From contig JAWVYO010000004.1 of assembly GCA_033722675.1 (NCBI GenBank), positions 1 through 50,348 of the forward strand: DNA of 50,348 nucleotides. The letters are read 5' to 3'. Under the pieces are notes generated by a model, which was given only the letters and a program-made list of their open reading frames with translations, did not search any database and was not told the origin of the DNA. Below, piece by piece: positions 38,891-47,085 of the stretch. Every line of letters begins with the position of its first letter. The stretch's first letter is position 1. The stretch is from DATHYU01 sp033722675 (lineage in GTDB: Bacteria; Actinomycetota; Acidimicrobiia; Spongiisociales; UBA11373). Made by a program: the position numbers and the translations under genes.

Positions 38891-39832
38891 TCACAGGGTC
38901 CCCGGCTCGTCGAGCGGCGGGAGGGAGGTGTCCGCCCCGTCCGCCTCCTCGTCCAGGCTGTCGGGGTCGGGGAGGCGCACCCGCATGACACCCCGCACCA
39001 CCCCGACGGCCGCCCGGCCGGGCTGGCCGAAGGTCATCCTCGGCCCGTCCTCCTCCACCGTCCACGCCCCGAGAAAGAACCGGTCCGCGGTGCGGACGGT
39101 CGTGAACCTGGCCACCCGGGCCATCGCCGCCGCCACCGGCACGTCGACGGCCACGCCCCCAACGCTCAGCGCCTGTCGCAACGAGCCGACCAGTCCCGAT
39201 CCCAGGCCGGTGAGCCGCAGGCGGTCCCCGTATTCGACGACGATCCCGGCCGCGATCAGGTCGACGACCGTCCGCCGCCGGTCGGTGCCGTCGTCGGCCT
39301 CCGGAGCGACCCGGAGCATCGCCCTCGCCGTGCGGTGGTCGGTCACGGGAGCGTCGACGAGCGACGCCCACGACAGCTCTTCGTCACGGGTGGCGACGAT
39401 GCGAGCCAGCGCCCCCCAGGCACGCGCCGTGATGGTGGTGGCCGGGCCAGCAGGGGGTTCGGGGGGGTCGGCGAGGCCCAGCAGCCCGGCCACGAACGCC
39501 GACGCCTCGTCGACGTCCTCCAGAGTGAGCATTCGCCAAGTCGCGCCATCGCGGGCGATCACCCACGGGCGTTCGTCACCGAATCGAATGGTGGTGACAG
39601 CCGACCCGTCGGTCATCACGGGGACGACCTCGACGCGGACCACGGCGTCGGGGTCGTGCAAGGCGGACGAGGCCGACCGGCCGAGGGATGACGCCACACC
39701 ATCGACGATCAGACCCCGCTCCTCCAACCGCCGAACGATCGCGGGTCGGGGCTCGGGGCCGGGAAGGTCGGTGAATCCCCCGAGCACGGCAACGTCCGAC
39801 GGACGAAGGTCGAAGTCCGACCGCGCGGTCAT
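38891..39832 (-). CDS. Soluble partner protein ending in LPPLDEPGT; faint EspG-like fold
   Basis: 313-aa protein without signal peptide or membrane segment. Residues about 60-125 (DPDAVVRVEVVPV, FGDERPWVIARDGATWRML, DEASAFVAGLLGL) and the helical/beta second half recall, weakly, EspG-type chaperones of ESX secretion substrates; an immunity protein or cyclase regulator is equally possible. The acidic C-terminal tail ends with LPPLDEPGT (304-312), a motif found twice in the 1126-aa protein. Its ATG overlaps the stop of that gene by 4 bp, which implies coupled, near-stoichiometric synthesis. Confidence 0.8.
   Translation of the reverse strand: MTARSDFDLRPSDVAVLGGFTDLPGPEPRPAIVRRLEERGLIVDGVASSLGRSASSALHDPDAVVRVEVVPVMTDGSAVTTIRFGDERPWVIARDGATWRMLTLEDVDEASAFVAGLLGLADPPEPPAGPATTITARAWGALARIVATRDEELSWASLVDAPVTDHRTARAMLRVAPEADDGTDRRRTVVDLIAAGIVVEYGDRLRLTGLGSGLVGSLRQALSVGGVAVDVPVAAAMARVARFTTVRTADRFFLGAWTVEEDGPRMTFGQPGRAAVGVVRGVMRVRLPDPDSLDEEADGADTSLPPLDEPGTL
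38897..38923 (-). other. LPPLDEPGT motif, copy 3 (partner C-terminus)
   Basis: Encodes residues 304-312 of the 313-aa partner, one residue short of the C-terminus. Confidence 0.9.
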
Positions 39833-42800
39833 GCTCCCGGCCCCCAGAGCGCCTCTTCCGCCTCGCGATGCGCAGCGAGGCGTTCAGGCGTCCACCTGAC
39901 GAAGTGCGAGCCGGCCTCCGCCTGGTCGAGTTCGTGGAGCTCCGGTCCCCGCGCCATCGGCTGCCCGGCGCTGAACTCGACGACGATCTCTCCGTTTCGA
40001 TGGCCCTCGGCGAGGTCCTCGGCCAGCTCGCGCGCCTTCGTCTCGGCCCTGACGTAGTCGTCGGTTCCCGGGAGCTGGCGTCGGGTGAGGTCGGAGACGA
40101 CGTAGCGCTCGCCACCGTGCTCGGCGATGCCGAGGCTCCGCATCTCCGACACCATGATCGTGTACCGGTCGCCGGTGACGAGTTCGCCCGTCCGCGCGTC
40201 ACGGATCGCCACGAGGTCCATGTCGCCGGCGAACGCCTTGCCGGTCTCGGCGTCGAAGACCCGTCCGCCATCCACGCGCAGTCGTGGATTGGCCTCGATG
40301 TCCGGAAGGTGATCGCGTATCTCCGCGGCACGCGTGCGAGCCCGATCCTCGAGTGCGTCGATGAGCTTCTGCGACATGCCCTCGGTGTCCGGCATCTTCG
40401 GGGGGAACAGCCCGACGGTCCCGCGGTGGTCGGGGTTGGCGCCGAGGAGGACGTCCAGGTCGTTGATGGTCTTCGGCTTCACCTCCAGGGGCTTGGGGAT
40501 GGCCGTACCGGCATCCAGGTGGGCCGCCGAGTAGGGATTCGTGCTGCGGACCTGGAGGGTGACGCCGTTCACGTCGGCGTAGTGCTGCATGTCGCGCATC
40601 ATGCGGTCGCTGAACCCGGTCTCGGCGATGAGCTCGTCGGGGATGCGGGTGCCCGGTGGGAGCTCCGCCAGACGGGCGTTGGGACGCGGGGGAAGGTCGA
40701 TGACCGCCTCGCCGGCGGCTCCGGTCCTCCGCCCCGCGGGAAGGTCCGCGGCGGTGCCACCACGGCTCCTCGCGGCGACGATCTCACCGGCCTCGTCGAG
40801 GGCATCGGTTCTGACGCCGGCCGTCCCGCCGACCGCCCGCGCCCCGGCACCCGCCGCGTCGTCGGCACTCCGGACGAGTCGGCCCGCTCCCCGCATCACA
40901 CCCTCGGCCGCCTGACCGCCGACCTCGTACACGGCCTCGGTGGCGGCCGCCTTCCCGAACGAGCCGATGAGTTCGGCGCTCGTCATCATCCGCCCGGTCT
41001 CCGCCAGGTGCTGCTGCTGCGCCTCGTGGACCTGTCGAATGATCTCGAGGGGAATCGCGACGAGCTCCGACTGCCCGCCCGTGGCGATCGCAGCTCCGAT
41101 CTGCATGGTGACCCCCGGGTTGCGCAGCGCCGCCGCCAGATGGGGCATCCCCGCGCGATCGAGCAACGCAGCCACGTCGTCGCGGGTCCCGCTGATGGTC
41201 TCTCCGACGATGTCCACGTCGCCGAGGGCGTCGATCGCCGCCTGATCGGCACCCCGTCGCTCCAGCGCCGCATACAGCTCGCGGATCTCGTCGAGATCCG
41301 GCACCGGGTTGCGGTCGAGGTAGTCGAGGATGTCCTCGTACCCCGCAGCGGCGGCCGCGTCCCTGATCGTCGTGGCATGGATGATCCGGATGGCGGTGAC
41401 CTCGCGGGATGCCTCTGCCGCCGCCTGGGCGGCCGCCGCGTCCAGCCGGGTCTTCGTCCGGAGGTCGTCCCAGTCGCGCCCGCTCCGGCGCATGTGATCC
41501 GCGATCGCCTGCTCGGAATCGGCGACGCGCTCCGCCGCCGCTGCCTCCGCGGCCTCGACGAGATCCCTCGCCTCGTCGGGCGGCACCCATCGGCCCGTCT
41601 GGCCGTCGTGCCACCACACGTACCCGACCGGGACGTCCGGCCATGTCCCGTCGTTGACGGTCATCGGGTTCCCGTGCTCGTCGAGGATCGGAGCCGGCCC
41701 AGACGGGTCCAGGATCGTCCCGGGTTCGTCGAGTGGGGGGAGCGAGCGACCGTCGCCTCCCACGGTTCCAGGTTCGTCCAGGGGCGGGAGGAGGCCACCC
41801 GAGGGATCACGGCCGAACACCTCGAGGACGTCTCCCGATCGATCACCGACGAGTCCCCTGATACCGGCTGCGGCGTCGGACCACGTGGTCAACCCGATGA
41901 GCGCCTGAACGACGAGGGCGACGATCGAGGCGGTGACGGCCTCGGTGGCGTCGATCTCGCCGTCGCCCACCTCGTCGTCCGGAGGCGGTGACGGATCGAG
42001 GGCGTCCCCCGTGATCGGTGTGTCGTCGTTCGTGACCGTCGTCGGGGGGGTCGTGGTCGGCGTCGGGGGGACCGTCGACGTCACGGCTGCCGTTGGAGGA
42101 GAAGCCGACGTGGCCGTCGGAGCGATCGTCCCCGGAGTGGTCGTCGGGGGTGGTTCGGTCGCGACCTCTTCGAGTCGATACGTCCACTCGATCGCGCAGG
42201 CCTCACCGCAGTTGAGCACGCCGAAGGCGACGGAGAACTCGTCCCCGGAGCCCGGCGCCGTGAACTCGAACGCCCCCTCGTTCGTCGCCGGATCCGTGCA
42301 GGTCACCTGTCCACCGCCCACGGGCTCGGTACACGATTGGTCGACCGCCACGCCGCCGTCGGGGCCGCGACCGCGCCACCGCCCGTCGATCAGGTAGATC
42401 AGCGCACCCTGACGGACGCCCGTGCCCTCGTCGGTCGATATCCGTCCTGAGGCCGACGTTTCGAGGACGTAGTCACGCCCGGGAACGAGTTCCTCCGGCG
42501 GGATGTCGAAGACGAGCTCGAAGACCGTCGTAGGGGGATCCGTGACCGTGACACGGATGGCCCCCGACGAGACCGCGACGTCGAGGAACGAGGGGGGCTC
42601 GTCGGAGGACGATCCGATCTGGATGTCGCTCACGACCCAGCGGGGCTCCGTCTGGCCGGCCGCTTCGGGCACAGCGAGACCCGAGAGTGCGACGATCGCA
42701 GCGATGACCGAGGAGGCGACTGCGGCGGGGCGTCCCGCGGTACGGAGTTCCCGCAGGCGCGGTCGCCGGCCGGCGATGGTCCCGGCGAGGAGTGCCGCAC

Positions 42801-43209
42801 CGAAGGCCGAGAGGCCGATGCCCACCCGCAGCAGTCCGGTCCGGGACAGGTTGGCGGCGAGTTGCATGCCGACGAGCCCGACGAGGTAGGCGGCGATCCC
42901 GAGGGGCTGCCGCACCCCCACGAGCCGGTCGTCCGACCACCGGAGATCGAGGTTCGATCCGGTGACCCACCCGAGGGCCCCTCCGGCGGCGATGGCGCCC
43001 AGGAGCCACAGCGGGGCGATCCCCACCCGCACGATCAGGGCGACGGCGACGATGCCCGAGATCGACAGGACGAGCCGGAGGAGGTCGCGACGCTCCCGGA
43101 CGGGCGAGGGGCGGGAGGCCGCCCGTATGGCGACGATCGTGATGGCGGCGCCGACGATCGCCAGACCGACCCCGACGACCCGGGGCAGGGCGAGAGCCAC
43201 CACCGACAT
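39829..43209 (-). CDS. Multi-pass membrane protein with class II nucleotidyl cyclase-like C-terminal domain
   Basis: 1126-aa protein. Six membrane segments lie between about 3 and 185. An exported beta domain (186-348, cysteines 293, 304, 334, 338) is followed by a Thr/Pro linker (350-412) and a likely seventh membrane helix (423-442). Arg-rich loops after TM1, TM3 and TM5 agree with this topology and put residues from 445 on in the cytosol. That part has LPPLDEPGT twice (474-482, 490-498) and a degenerate PILDEHGNP, a Trp-rich VGYVWWHDGQTGRWV, helical regions, and a C-terminal domain (about 855-1126). There Arg888, Lys906, Lys913, Asp996-x-Asp998 and His1031 match the order of edema factor R329, K346, K353, D491/D493 and H577. 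The match was made by eye from memory. Start is leaderless (TAAGGT, 6-base gap). Polymorphic toxin is the main alternative. Confidence 0.8.
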   Translation of the reverse strand: MSVVALALPRVVGVGLAIVGAAITIVAIRAASRPSPVRERRDLLRLVLSISGIVAVALIVRVGIAPLWLLGAIAAGGALGWVTGSNLDLRWSDDRLVGVRQPLGIAAYLVGLVGMQLAANLSRTGLLRVGIGLSAFGAALLAGTIAGRRPRLRELRTAGRPAAVASSVIAAIVALSGLAVPEAAGQTEPRWVVSDIQIGSSSDEPPSFLDVAVSSGAIRVTVTDPPTTVFELVFDIPPEELVPGRDYVLETSASGRISTDEGTGVRQGALIYLIDGRWRGRGPDGGVAVDQSCTEPVGGGQVTCTDPATNEGAFEFTAPGSGDEFSVAFGVLNCGEACAIEWTYRLEEVATEPPPTTTPGTIAPTATSASPPTAAVTSTVPPTPTTTPPTTVTNDDTPITGDALDPSPPPDDEVGDGEIDATEAVTASIVALVVQALIGLTTWSDAAAGIRGLVGDRSGDVLEVFGRDPSGGLLPPLDEPGTVGGDGRSLPPLDEPGTILDPSGPAPILDEHGNPMTVNDGTWPDVPVGYVWWHDGQTGRWVPPDEARDLVEAAEAAAAERVADSEQAIADHMRRSGRDWDDLRTKTRLDAAAAQAAAEASREVTAIRIIHATTIRDAAAAAGYEDILDYLDRNPVPDLDEIRELYAALERRGADQAAIDALGDVDIVGETISGTRDDVAALLDRAGMPHLAAALRNPGVTMQIGAAIATGGQSELVAIPLEIIRQVHEAQQQHLAETGRMMTSAELIGSFGKAAATEAVYEVGGQAAEGVMRGAGRLVRSADDAAGAGARAVGGTAGVRTDALDEAGEIVAARSRGGTAADLPAGRRTGAAGEAVIDLPPRPNARLAELPPGTRIPDELIAETGFSDRMMRDMQHYADVNGVTLQVRSTNPYSAAHLDAGTAIPKPLEVKPKTINDLDVLLGANPDHRGTVGLFPPKMPDTEGMSQKLIDALEDRARTRAAEIRDHLPDIEANPRLRVDGGRVFDAETGKAFAGDMDLVAIRDARTGELVTGDRYTIMVSEMRSLGIAEHGGERYVVSDLTRRQLPGTDDYVRAETKARELAEDLAEGHRNGEIVVEFSAGQPMARGPELHELDQAEAGSHFVRWTPERLAAHREAEEALWGPGA
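41716..41742 (-). other. LPPLDEPGT motif, copy 2
   Basis: Encodes residues 490-498 of the 1126-aa protein. Confidence 0.92.
41764..41790 (-). other. LPPLDEPGT motif, copy 1
   Basis: Encodes residues 474-482 of the 1126-aa protein, 16 residues before copy 2. Confidence 0.92.
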
Positions 43210-43215
43210 GCGTCG

Positions 43216-43221
43216 ACCTTA
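43216..43221 (-). promoter_or_regulatory. -10 element TAAGGT, leaderless promoter of the cyclase-like locus
   Basis: TAAGGT on the minus strand ends 6 bases before the ATG at 43209. The spacer CGACGC is identical to that at 19013-19018. Confidence 0.5.
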
Positions 43222-43271
43222 CCGAGCCGACCCGCCCCCGTGCCCGGAGAGCGGACGCCCGGGGCTCGAGG

Positions 43272-44168
43272 TCACCCGAAGTCGGTGGTGCGGACGCCCT
43301 CGAAGACGACCGCGCGGGCGACCGCCCGCTCCCGGCCCGTGGCGAGCCCCTCGCGCCGGGGATCGGCGAGGTACCCGGCGAAGGCCTCCTCGTCGGGGAA
43401 GACGAGCACGTGGAGCTCGTCGGGATGGGCGTCCTCCCAGCCCGTCACCCGCGTCGGCTCGACGATCGCCTCGAAGGAGCCGCCGTGGGCCTCGACGAGC
43501 GGGACGATGCTCCGCTCGTAGGCGTGGAGCGCCTCCCGGCCCTCCGGTCCCGCCCACACGAGGACGACGACCGCGTACTCGCCGCCCGACGGCGACCACG
43601 CGTACTGGAGCTGCCGGGCGGTGCGCAGGGCCAGCTCCCGGCCCTGGAATCGCTGGACGAGGTGGAGCGCCATGGCGATCCCCGAGCTGAGGCCGCCGGC
43701 GGTGACGACGTCGCCCTCGTCGACCCACGGGGCCACCACACCGCGATCGGATCCGGTCGCTCCGGCGAGGTCGGCCACGTCCTCGAAGTGGGTGGTCCAG
43801 CCGATCCCCTCGAGCAGCCCGAGCCGTCCGAGGAGGAAGGCGCCGGTGCACACACTGGCGGTCACCTCGCTCCGGCCGGTGAGCAGCTCGGCGGCGGCCA
43901 CGACGGCGGGATCGGAGACCACCCGGTCGATGGCGATGGCACCGGGGACGACGAGCAGGTCGAGCCGGTCGACGTCGCCGACGGCGTGGCTCGGGGTCAG
44001 CCCCAGGCCGCCGTAGGCGGTGACGGCGCCCGATCCGATCGTGATGACGTCGAAGGGGCGTTCCCCGCCGTCGCGCTCGACGAGGCGCGACGCGGTGAGG
44101 AACACCTCGTAGGGGCCGCCGACGTCGAGGAGGTCGACGTCGTCGAAGAGGAGGATCCCGATGCGCAT
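43272..44168 (-). CDS. DJ-1/PfpI-family protein fused to a DUF1330-like domain
   Basis: 298-aa protein. The N-terminal GATase1-like domain (1-195) starts MRIGILLFDDVDLLDVGGPYEVF and has the nucleophile elbow SVCTGAFLLGRLGLL with Cys107, as in isonitrile-hydratase and DJ-1/PfpI proteins. Instead of the AraC domain common in this group, residues about 205-298 (VVVLVWAGPEGREALHAYERSIVPLVEAHGG, HVLVFPDEEAFAGYL) read like DUF1330, a ferredoxin-like fold. The ATG at 44168 is chosen because CACAAT ends 6 bases upstream; a longer start would overlap the upstream gene. Reaction unknown. Confidence 0.85.
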   Translation of the reverse strand: MRIGILLFDDVDLLDVGGPYEVFLTASRLVERDGGERPFDVITIGSGAVTAYGGLGLTPSHAVGDVDRLDLLVVPGAIAIDRVVSDPAVVAAAELLTGRSEVTASVCTGAFLLGRLGLLEGIGWTTHFEDVADLAGATGSDRGVVAPWVDEGDVVTAGGLSSGIAMALHLVQRFQGRELALRTARQLQYAWSPSGGEYAVVVLVWAGPEGREALHAYERSIVPLVEAHGGSFEAIVEPTRVTGWEDAHPDELHVLVFPDEEAFAGYLADPRREGLATGRERAVARAVVFEGVRTTDFG

Positions 44169-44174
44169 CGGGCG

Positions 44175-44180
44175 ATTGTG
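44175..44180 (-). promoter_or_regulatory. -10 element CACAAT, leaderless
   Basis: CACAAT on the minus strand ends 6 bases before the ATG at 44168, as at the histidine kinase gene. Confidence 0.4.
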
Positions 44181-44185
44181 GCGCG

Positions 44186-45082
44186 TCACCGACGGAGCCG
44201 GGCGATGAGCCCAGACACCTGCTCCGCTGCCCGGTCCCGGCTGGCGATGGAGCGACGATGATCGATCGGAACGTCGTCACGGGCCGCCCAGCCGACGATC
44301 CCCCGGATCGAGACGACCCGGGCATCGCCGAGGAGGTCCACGACGGTGTCGGCTTCGGGACCGCCGAACGCCTCCCGGTAGGGGCCGGGGTCGGTGAGCG
44401 GGCGGTCGGGGAGGAGCGAGGCGAGGTCGAGGGCCGGCGGGGCGGGCCGGTGGTGGTTCCAGTCGAGGAGGACCGCCGAGCCGTCGGGCCGCCACAGGAC
44501 GTTGTCGAGGTGGGCGTCGCCGTGGATCGTGGCGATGGGGCCGGCGGCCAGGCGCTCCACCGAGGCGGCGAACCGCAGCGGGTACTCGTCGAGGAGCCAG
44601 ATGCGCACGTCCCCGCCGAAGAGCGCCGGAAACCGTTCGGCGGCGCCGCGCACCCGGGCGTGCCAGCGCTCGCGGGGCCACGGCTCCATCGTCCACGGCT
44701 CGTCGACCAGCGTCCCCCCATGCAGCCGGCCGAGCACGGCGAGCACGGCGGCGAGATCCTCTGCGCCGCAGCCGTCGATCCAGTCGCCCTGACGGGCGGG
44801 CGTCACGTCGGCCATGACGATCACACCGAGGTCGCCTTCGGTCGCGGCGCCGAGCGCCCGCGGAATCGAAGGCCCGAGGAGGTCGCCGACCCTTCGACGG
44901 GCGCGCATCTCCCCCGCGATCACGGCAGGTGCGTCGGTCTTGGCGACGGCGGTGGTGCCGTCGGCGAGGTGCACCCGGAAGACCCGGCCCGAGAAGCCGT
45001 GATCCTGGCCGATCCGGACGACGCGTTCCACCGTCCTGCCGACGGCGTCCTCGACGAGGGATGCGACCGCCCGGTCGGTCAC
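44186..45082 (-). CDS. APH-family phosphotransferase
   Basis: 298-aa kinase-fold protein related to aminoglycoside phosphotransferases and choline/homoserine kinases. VAKTDAPAV carries the ATP-binding Lys, IHGDAHLDNVLW the catalytic loop (Asp and Asn), and VLLDWNHHRPAPPALDLASLL the metal-binding Asp. Substrate unknown. The GTG overlaps the stop of fumarylacetoacetase by 4 bp, so it is the third gene of the phenylalanine hydroxylase operon; the link to that pathway is unclear. Confidence 0.88.
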   Translation of the reverse strand: MTDRAVASLVEDAVGRTVERVVRIGQDHGFSGRVFRVHLADGTTAVAKTDAPAVIAGEMRARRRVGDLLGPSIPRALGAATEGDLGVIVMADVTPARQGDWIDGCGAEDLAAVLAVLGRLHGGTLVDEPWTMEPWPRERWHARVRGAAERFPALFGGDVRIWLLDEYPLRFAASVERLAAGPIATIHGDAHLDNVLWRPDGSAVLLDWNHHRPAPPALDLASLLPDRPLTDPGPYREAFGGPEADTVVDLLGDARVVSIRGIVGWAARDDVPIDHRRSIASRDRAAEQVSGLIARLRR

Positions 45083-46284
45083 GCCCGCGCCTCGACCACC
45101 GTCCCCGCCACCGGTCCGAGGGCGACGTCGCCGGCCCAGCCCGTGAGGATCACCTCGTCGCCGTCCTCGAGGAACGATCGGGTCGACCCGTCCGGCAGGT
45201 CGACGGGGTGCTCGCCGTTCCAGGCGAGTTCGAGGAGGCTCCCGTACGTCGCCTGGTCCCAGCCCGACACGGTGCCCGACCCGAGGAGGTCCCCGGTGCG
45301 CAGCGACGCCCCGTTCACGGTGAGGTGGGCCACCTGCTGGGCGGCCGTCCAGTACATGTCGCGGAAGTCGGTCCTGGTCAGCGCGTGGGCGTCGTCGCCC
45401 CGGTCCCGCATCGCCTGCGTCCGGATCGAGGCCACGACGTCGATGGCGAAGGCGTGGTCACCGTCGCTCTGCAGATACTCGGGTGGAGCCGGATCCTGGC
45501 TGGGGCCGGCCACCCGGACGGGGTCGAGGGCGGCCATCGGCACCACCCAGGCGGAGATCGAGGTGGCGAAGGACTTGCCGAGGAAGGGTCCGAGCGGCCG
45601 GTACTCCCACGCCTGGATGTCGCGGGCGCTCCAGTCGTCGAGCAGCACCGCCCCGAAGAGGTGGCCCTCGGCTTCGTCCACCGGCACGGGACGACCCCAG
45701 CTGCTCGCCGTGCCCACCACGAACCCCACTTCGAGCTCGAAGTCGAGACGCTGCGTGGGGCCCACCGAGGGACCGTCGTCGGTGGGCCGCTGCCCGACCG
45801 GACGACGGATCGGCGTCCCGGAGACGACCACGGTGCCGGCCCGGCCGTGATACCCGACGGGCAGATGCCGCCAGTTCGGCAGCAGCGGCTCGTCGTCGGG
45901 GCGGAACATGCGCCCGACGTTCGTCGCGTGGGCCTCCGACGAGTAGAAGTCGACGTAGTCGGCGACGGGGAAGGGCAGGCGCAACTCGAGGTCGTCGACG
46001 GGCACGAGCCATGGCTCGACGACCGGCCGATTCGCCTCCTCGACGAGCAGGTTCCGGAGGATGCCCCGTACCTCGGCCCACCGCTCCGGCCCCGCCGCCA
46101 TGAGGGGCACGAGGTCCATCGCCCCGCATTCGGGGGGCACGAGCTCCTCGGCCGTGAGACCGGCGAGGTCGAGGGCCGCGTCGCCGATGCGCACGACGAT
46201 GCGATCGCGCCCATCGGGGCCGGGCGCCACGCCGTAGGGCAGGTTGTCGAGTCCGAAGCCGGGGGTCGTCTCCGCCCAGGTCAC
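45079..46284 (-). CDS. fahA: Fumarylacetoacetase
   Basis: 401-aa enzyme that hydrolyses fumarylacetoacetate to fumarate and acetoacetate, the last step of tyrosine catabolism. GFGLDNLPYGV is the family N-terminal motif. The active site follows in VADYVDFYSSEAHATNVGRMFRP (metal Asp, catalytic His), LDFELEVGFVVG and LDDWSARDIQAWEYRPLGPFLGKSFATSISAWVV. The GTG overlaps the phenylalanine hydroxylase stop (GTGA). Confidence 0.95.
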   Translation of the reverse strand: MTWAETTPGFGLDNLPYGVAPGPDGRDRIVVRIGDAALDLAGLTAEELVPPECGAMDLVPLMAAGPERWAEVRGILRNLLVEEANRPVVEPWLVPVDDLELRLPFPVADYVDFYSSEAHATNVGRMFRPDDEPLLPNWRHLPVGYHGRAGTVVVSGTPIRRPVGQRPTDDGPSVGPTQRLDFELEVGFVVGTASSWGRPVPVDEAEGHLFGAVLLDDWSARDIQAWEYRPLGPFLGKSFATSISAWVVPMAALDPVRVAGPSQDPAPPEYLQSDGDHAFAIDVVASIRTQAMRDRGDDAHALTRTDFRDMYWTAAQQVAHLTVNGASLRTGDLLGSGTVSGWDQATYGSLLELAWNGEHPVDLPDGSTRSFLEDGDEVILTGWAGDVALGPVAGTVVEARA

Positions 46285-47000
46285 GCGGGCGGTGTCTCTC
46301 CGGCCAGGATCGGATCGAAGTAGCGGGCGAGCTCGGCCTTCAACTCGGGGATGCCGTCGATCACGTAGAGGTTCGAGTGCTGCTCGTACATCACCTTGTC
46401 GTGGCCGAGCACGTTCTCGAGGCTGAACTCCTCGAGGTCCACCTTGCCCTCGACGGCGTTCATGAACTCGTCGCCGCCGGACATGAGCCCGGTGCCGAAG
46501 ACGGTCATCTTTCCGTCCTCACGCTTCATGCCGAACTCCGTGGAGTACCAGGCGAGCCGCTTGATGTTCTCCTTCACCTCGTCGTCGTCGGCGGTGAGGA
46601 AGGCGGGCGCGAACATCTCCTGCAGCTCGGCGTACTCGGGGAGCATGAAGTAGGGCAGGTGTCCGAAGATGTCGTGGAACATGTCGGGCTCGGGCGTCCA
46701 GTCGAGCTCCTCCCACGACCGCATGTAGTTCGTGATGAGGAACTCCTTGCGGTCCCAGAACCGGTACCACTCCTCGGCGTCGGTGAACCGGACGTCGGTG
46801 CGCACGACCTTCCACCCGGTGGCCGGGGTGATCTTCTCGTTCAGCTCGTCGAGGCTGGGAATGTGGTCGGGCGCCATCTCGAGCAGGTCGAAGCCCCGCC
46901 GATACTCGGAACAGGCGTGGGCGCGGATCTTCGGCAGCTGACGGGCGTAGAGCTCGGCCCAGGTCTTGTGCTGCTCGTCGGTGAACTGGATGTCTTCCAT
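46281..47000 (-). CDS. phhA: Phenylalanine 4-monooxygenase
   Basis: 239-aa tetrahydrobiopterin-dependent aromatic amino acid hydroxylase, catalytic domain only. Iron ligands His109 and His114 (PEPDMFHDIFGHLPYFMLPEYA) and Glu155 (WYSTEFGM) are intact. It is shorter than the Pseudomonas enzyme (about 262 aa) but nothing catalytic seems lost. It converts phenylalanine to tyrosine and leads the operon phhA-fahA-phosphotransferase. GGAGGGGAG precedes the ATG, and TAGGCT (47056-47061, minus) is the likely -10. A pterin recycling gene is not seen nearby. Confidence 0.93.
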   Translation of the reverse strand: MEDIQFTDEQHKTWAELYARQLPKIRAHACSEYRRGFDLLEMAPDHIPSLDELNEKITPATGWKVVRTDVRFTDAEEWYRFWDRKEFLITNYMRSWEELDWTPEPDMFHDIFGHLPYFMLPEYAELQEMFAPAFLTADDDEVKENIKRLAWYSTEFGMKREDGKMTVFGTGLMSGGDEFMNAVEGKVDLEEFSLENVLGHDKVMYEQHSNLYVIDGIPELKAELARYFDPILAGETPPA

Positions 47001-47055
47001 GGACGGACTCCCCTCCGGGCGGCGGAGGGGGCCGCCGCCACGTCGCGATACTCCG

Positions 47056-47061
47056 AGCCTA
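47056..47061 (-). promoter_or_regulatory. -10 element TAGGCT of the phhA operon
   Basis: TAGGCT on the minus strand, about 55 bases upstream of the ATG at 47000. Confidence 0.4.
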
Positions 47062-47085
47062 CGTGGCCGACGGGGAGGTCGCCGG

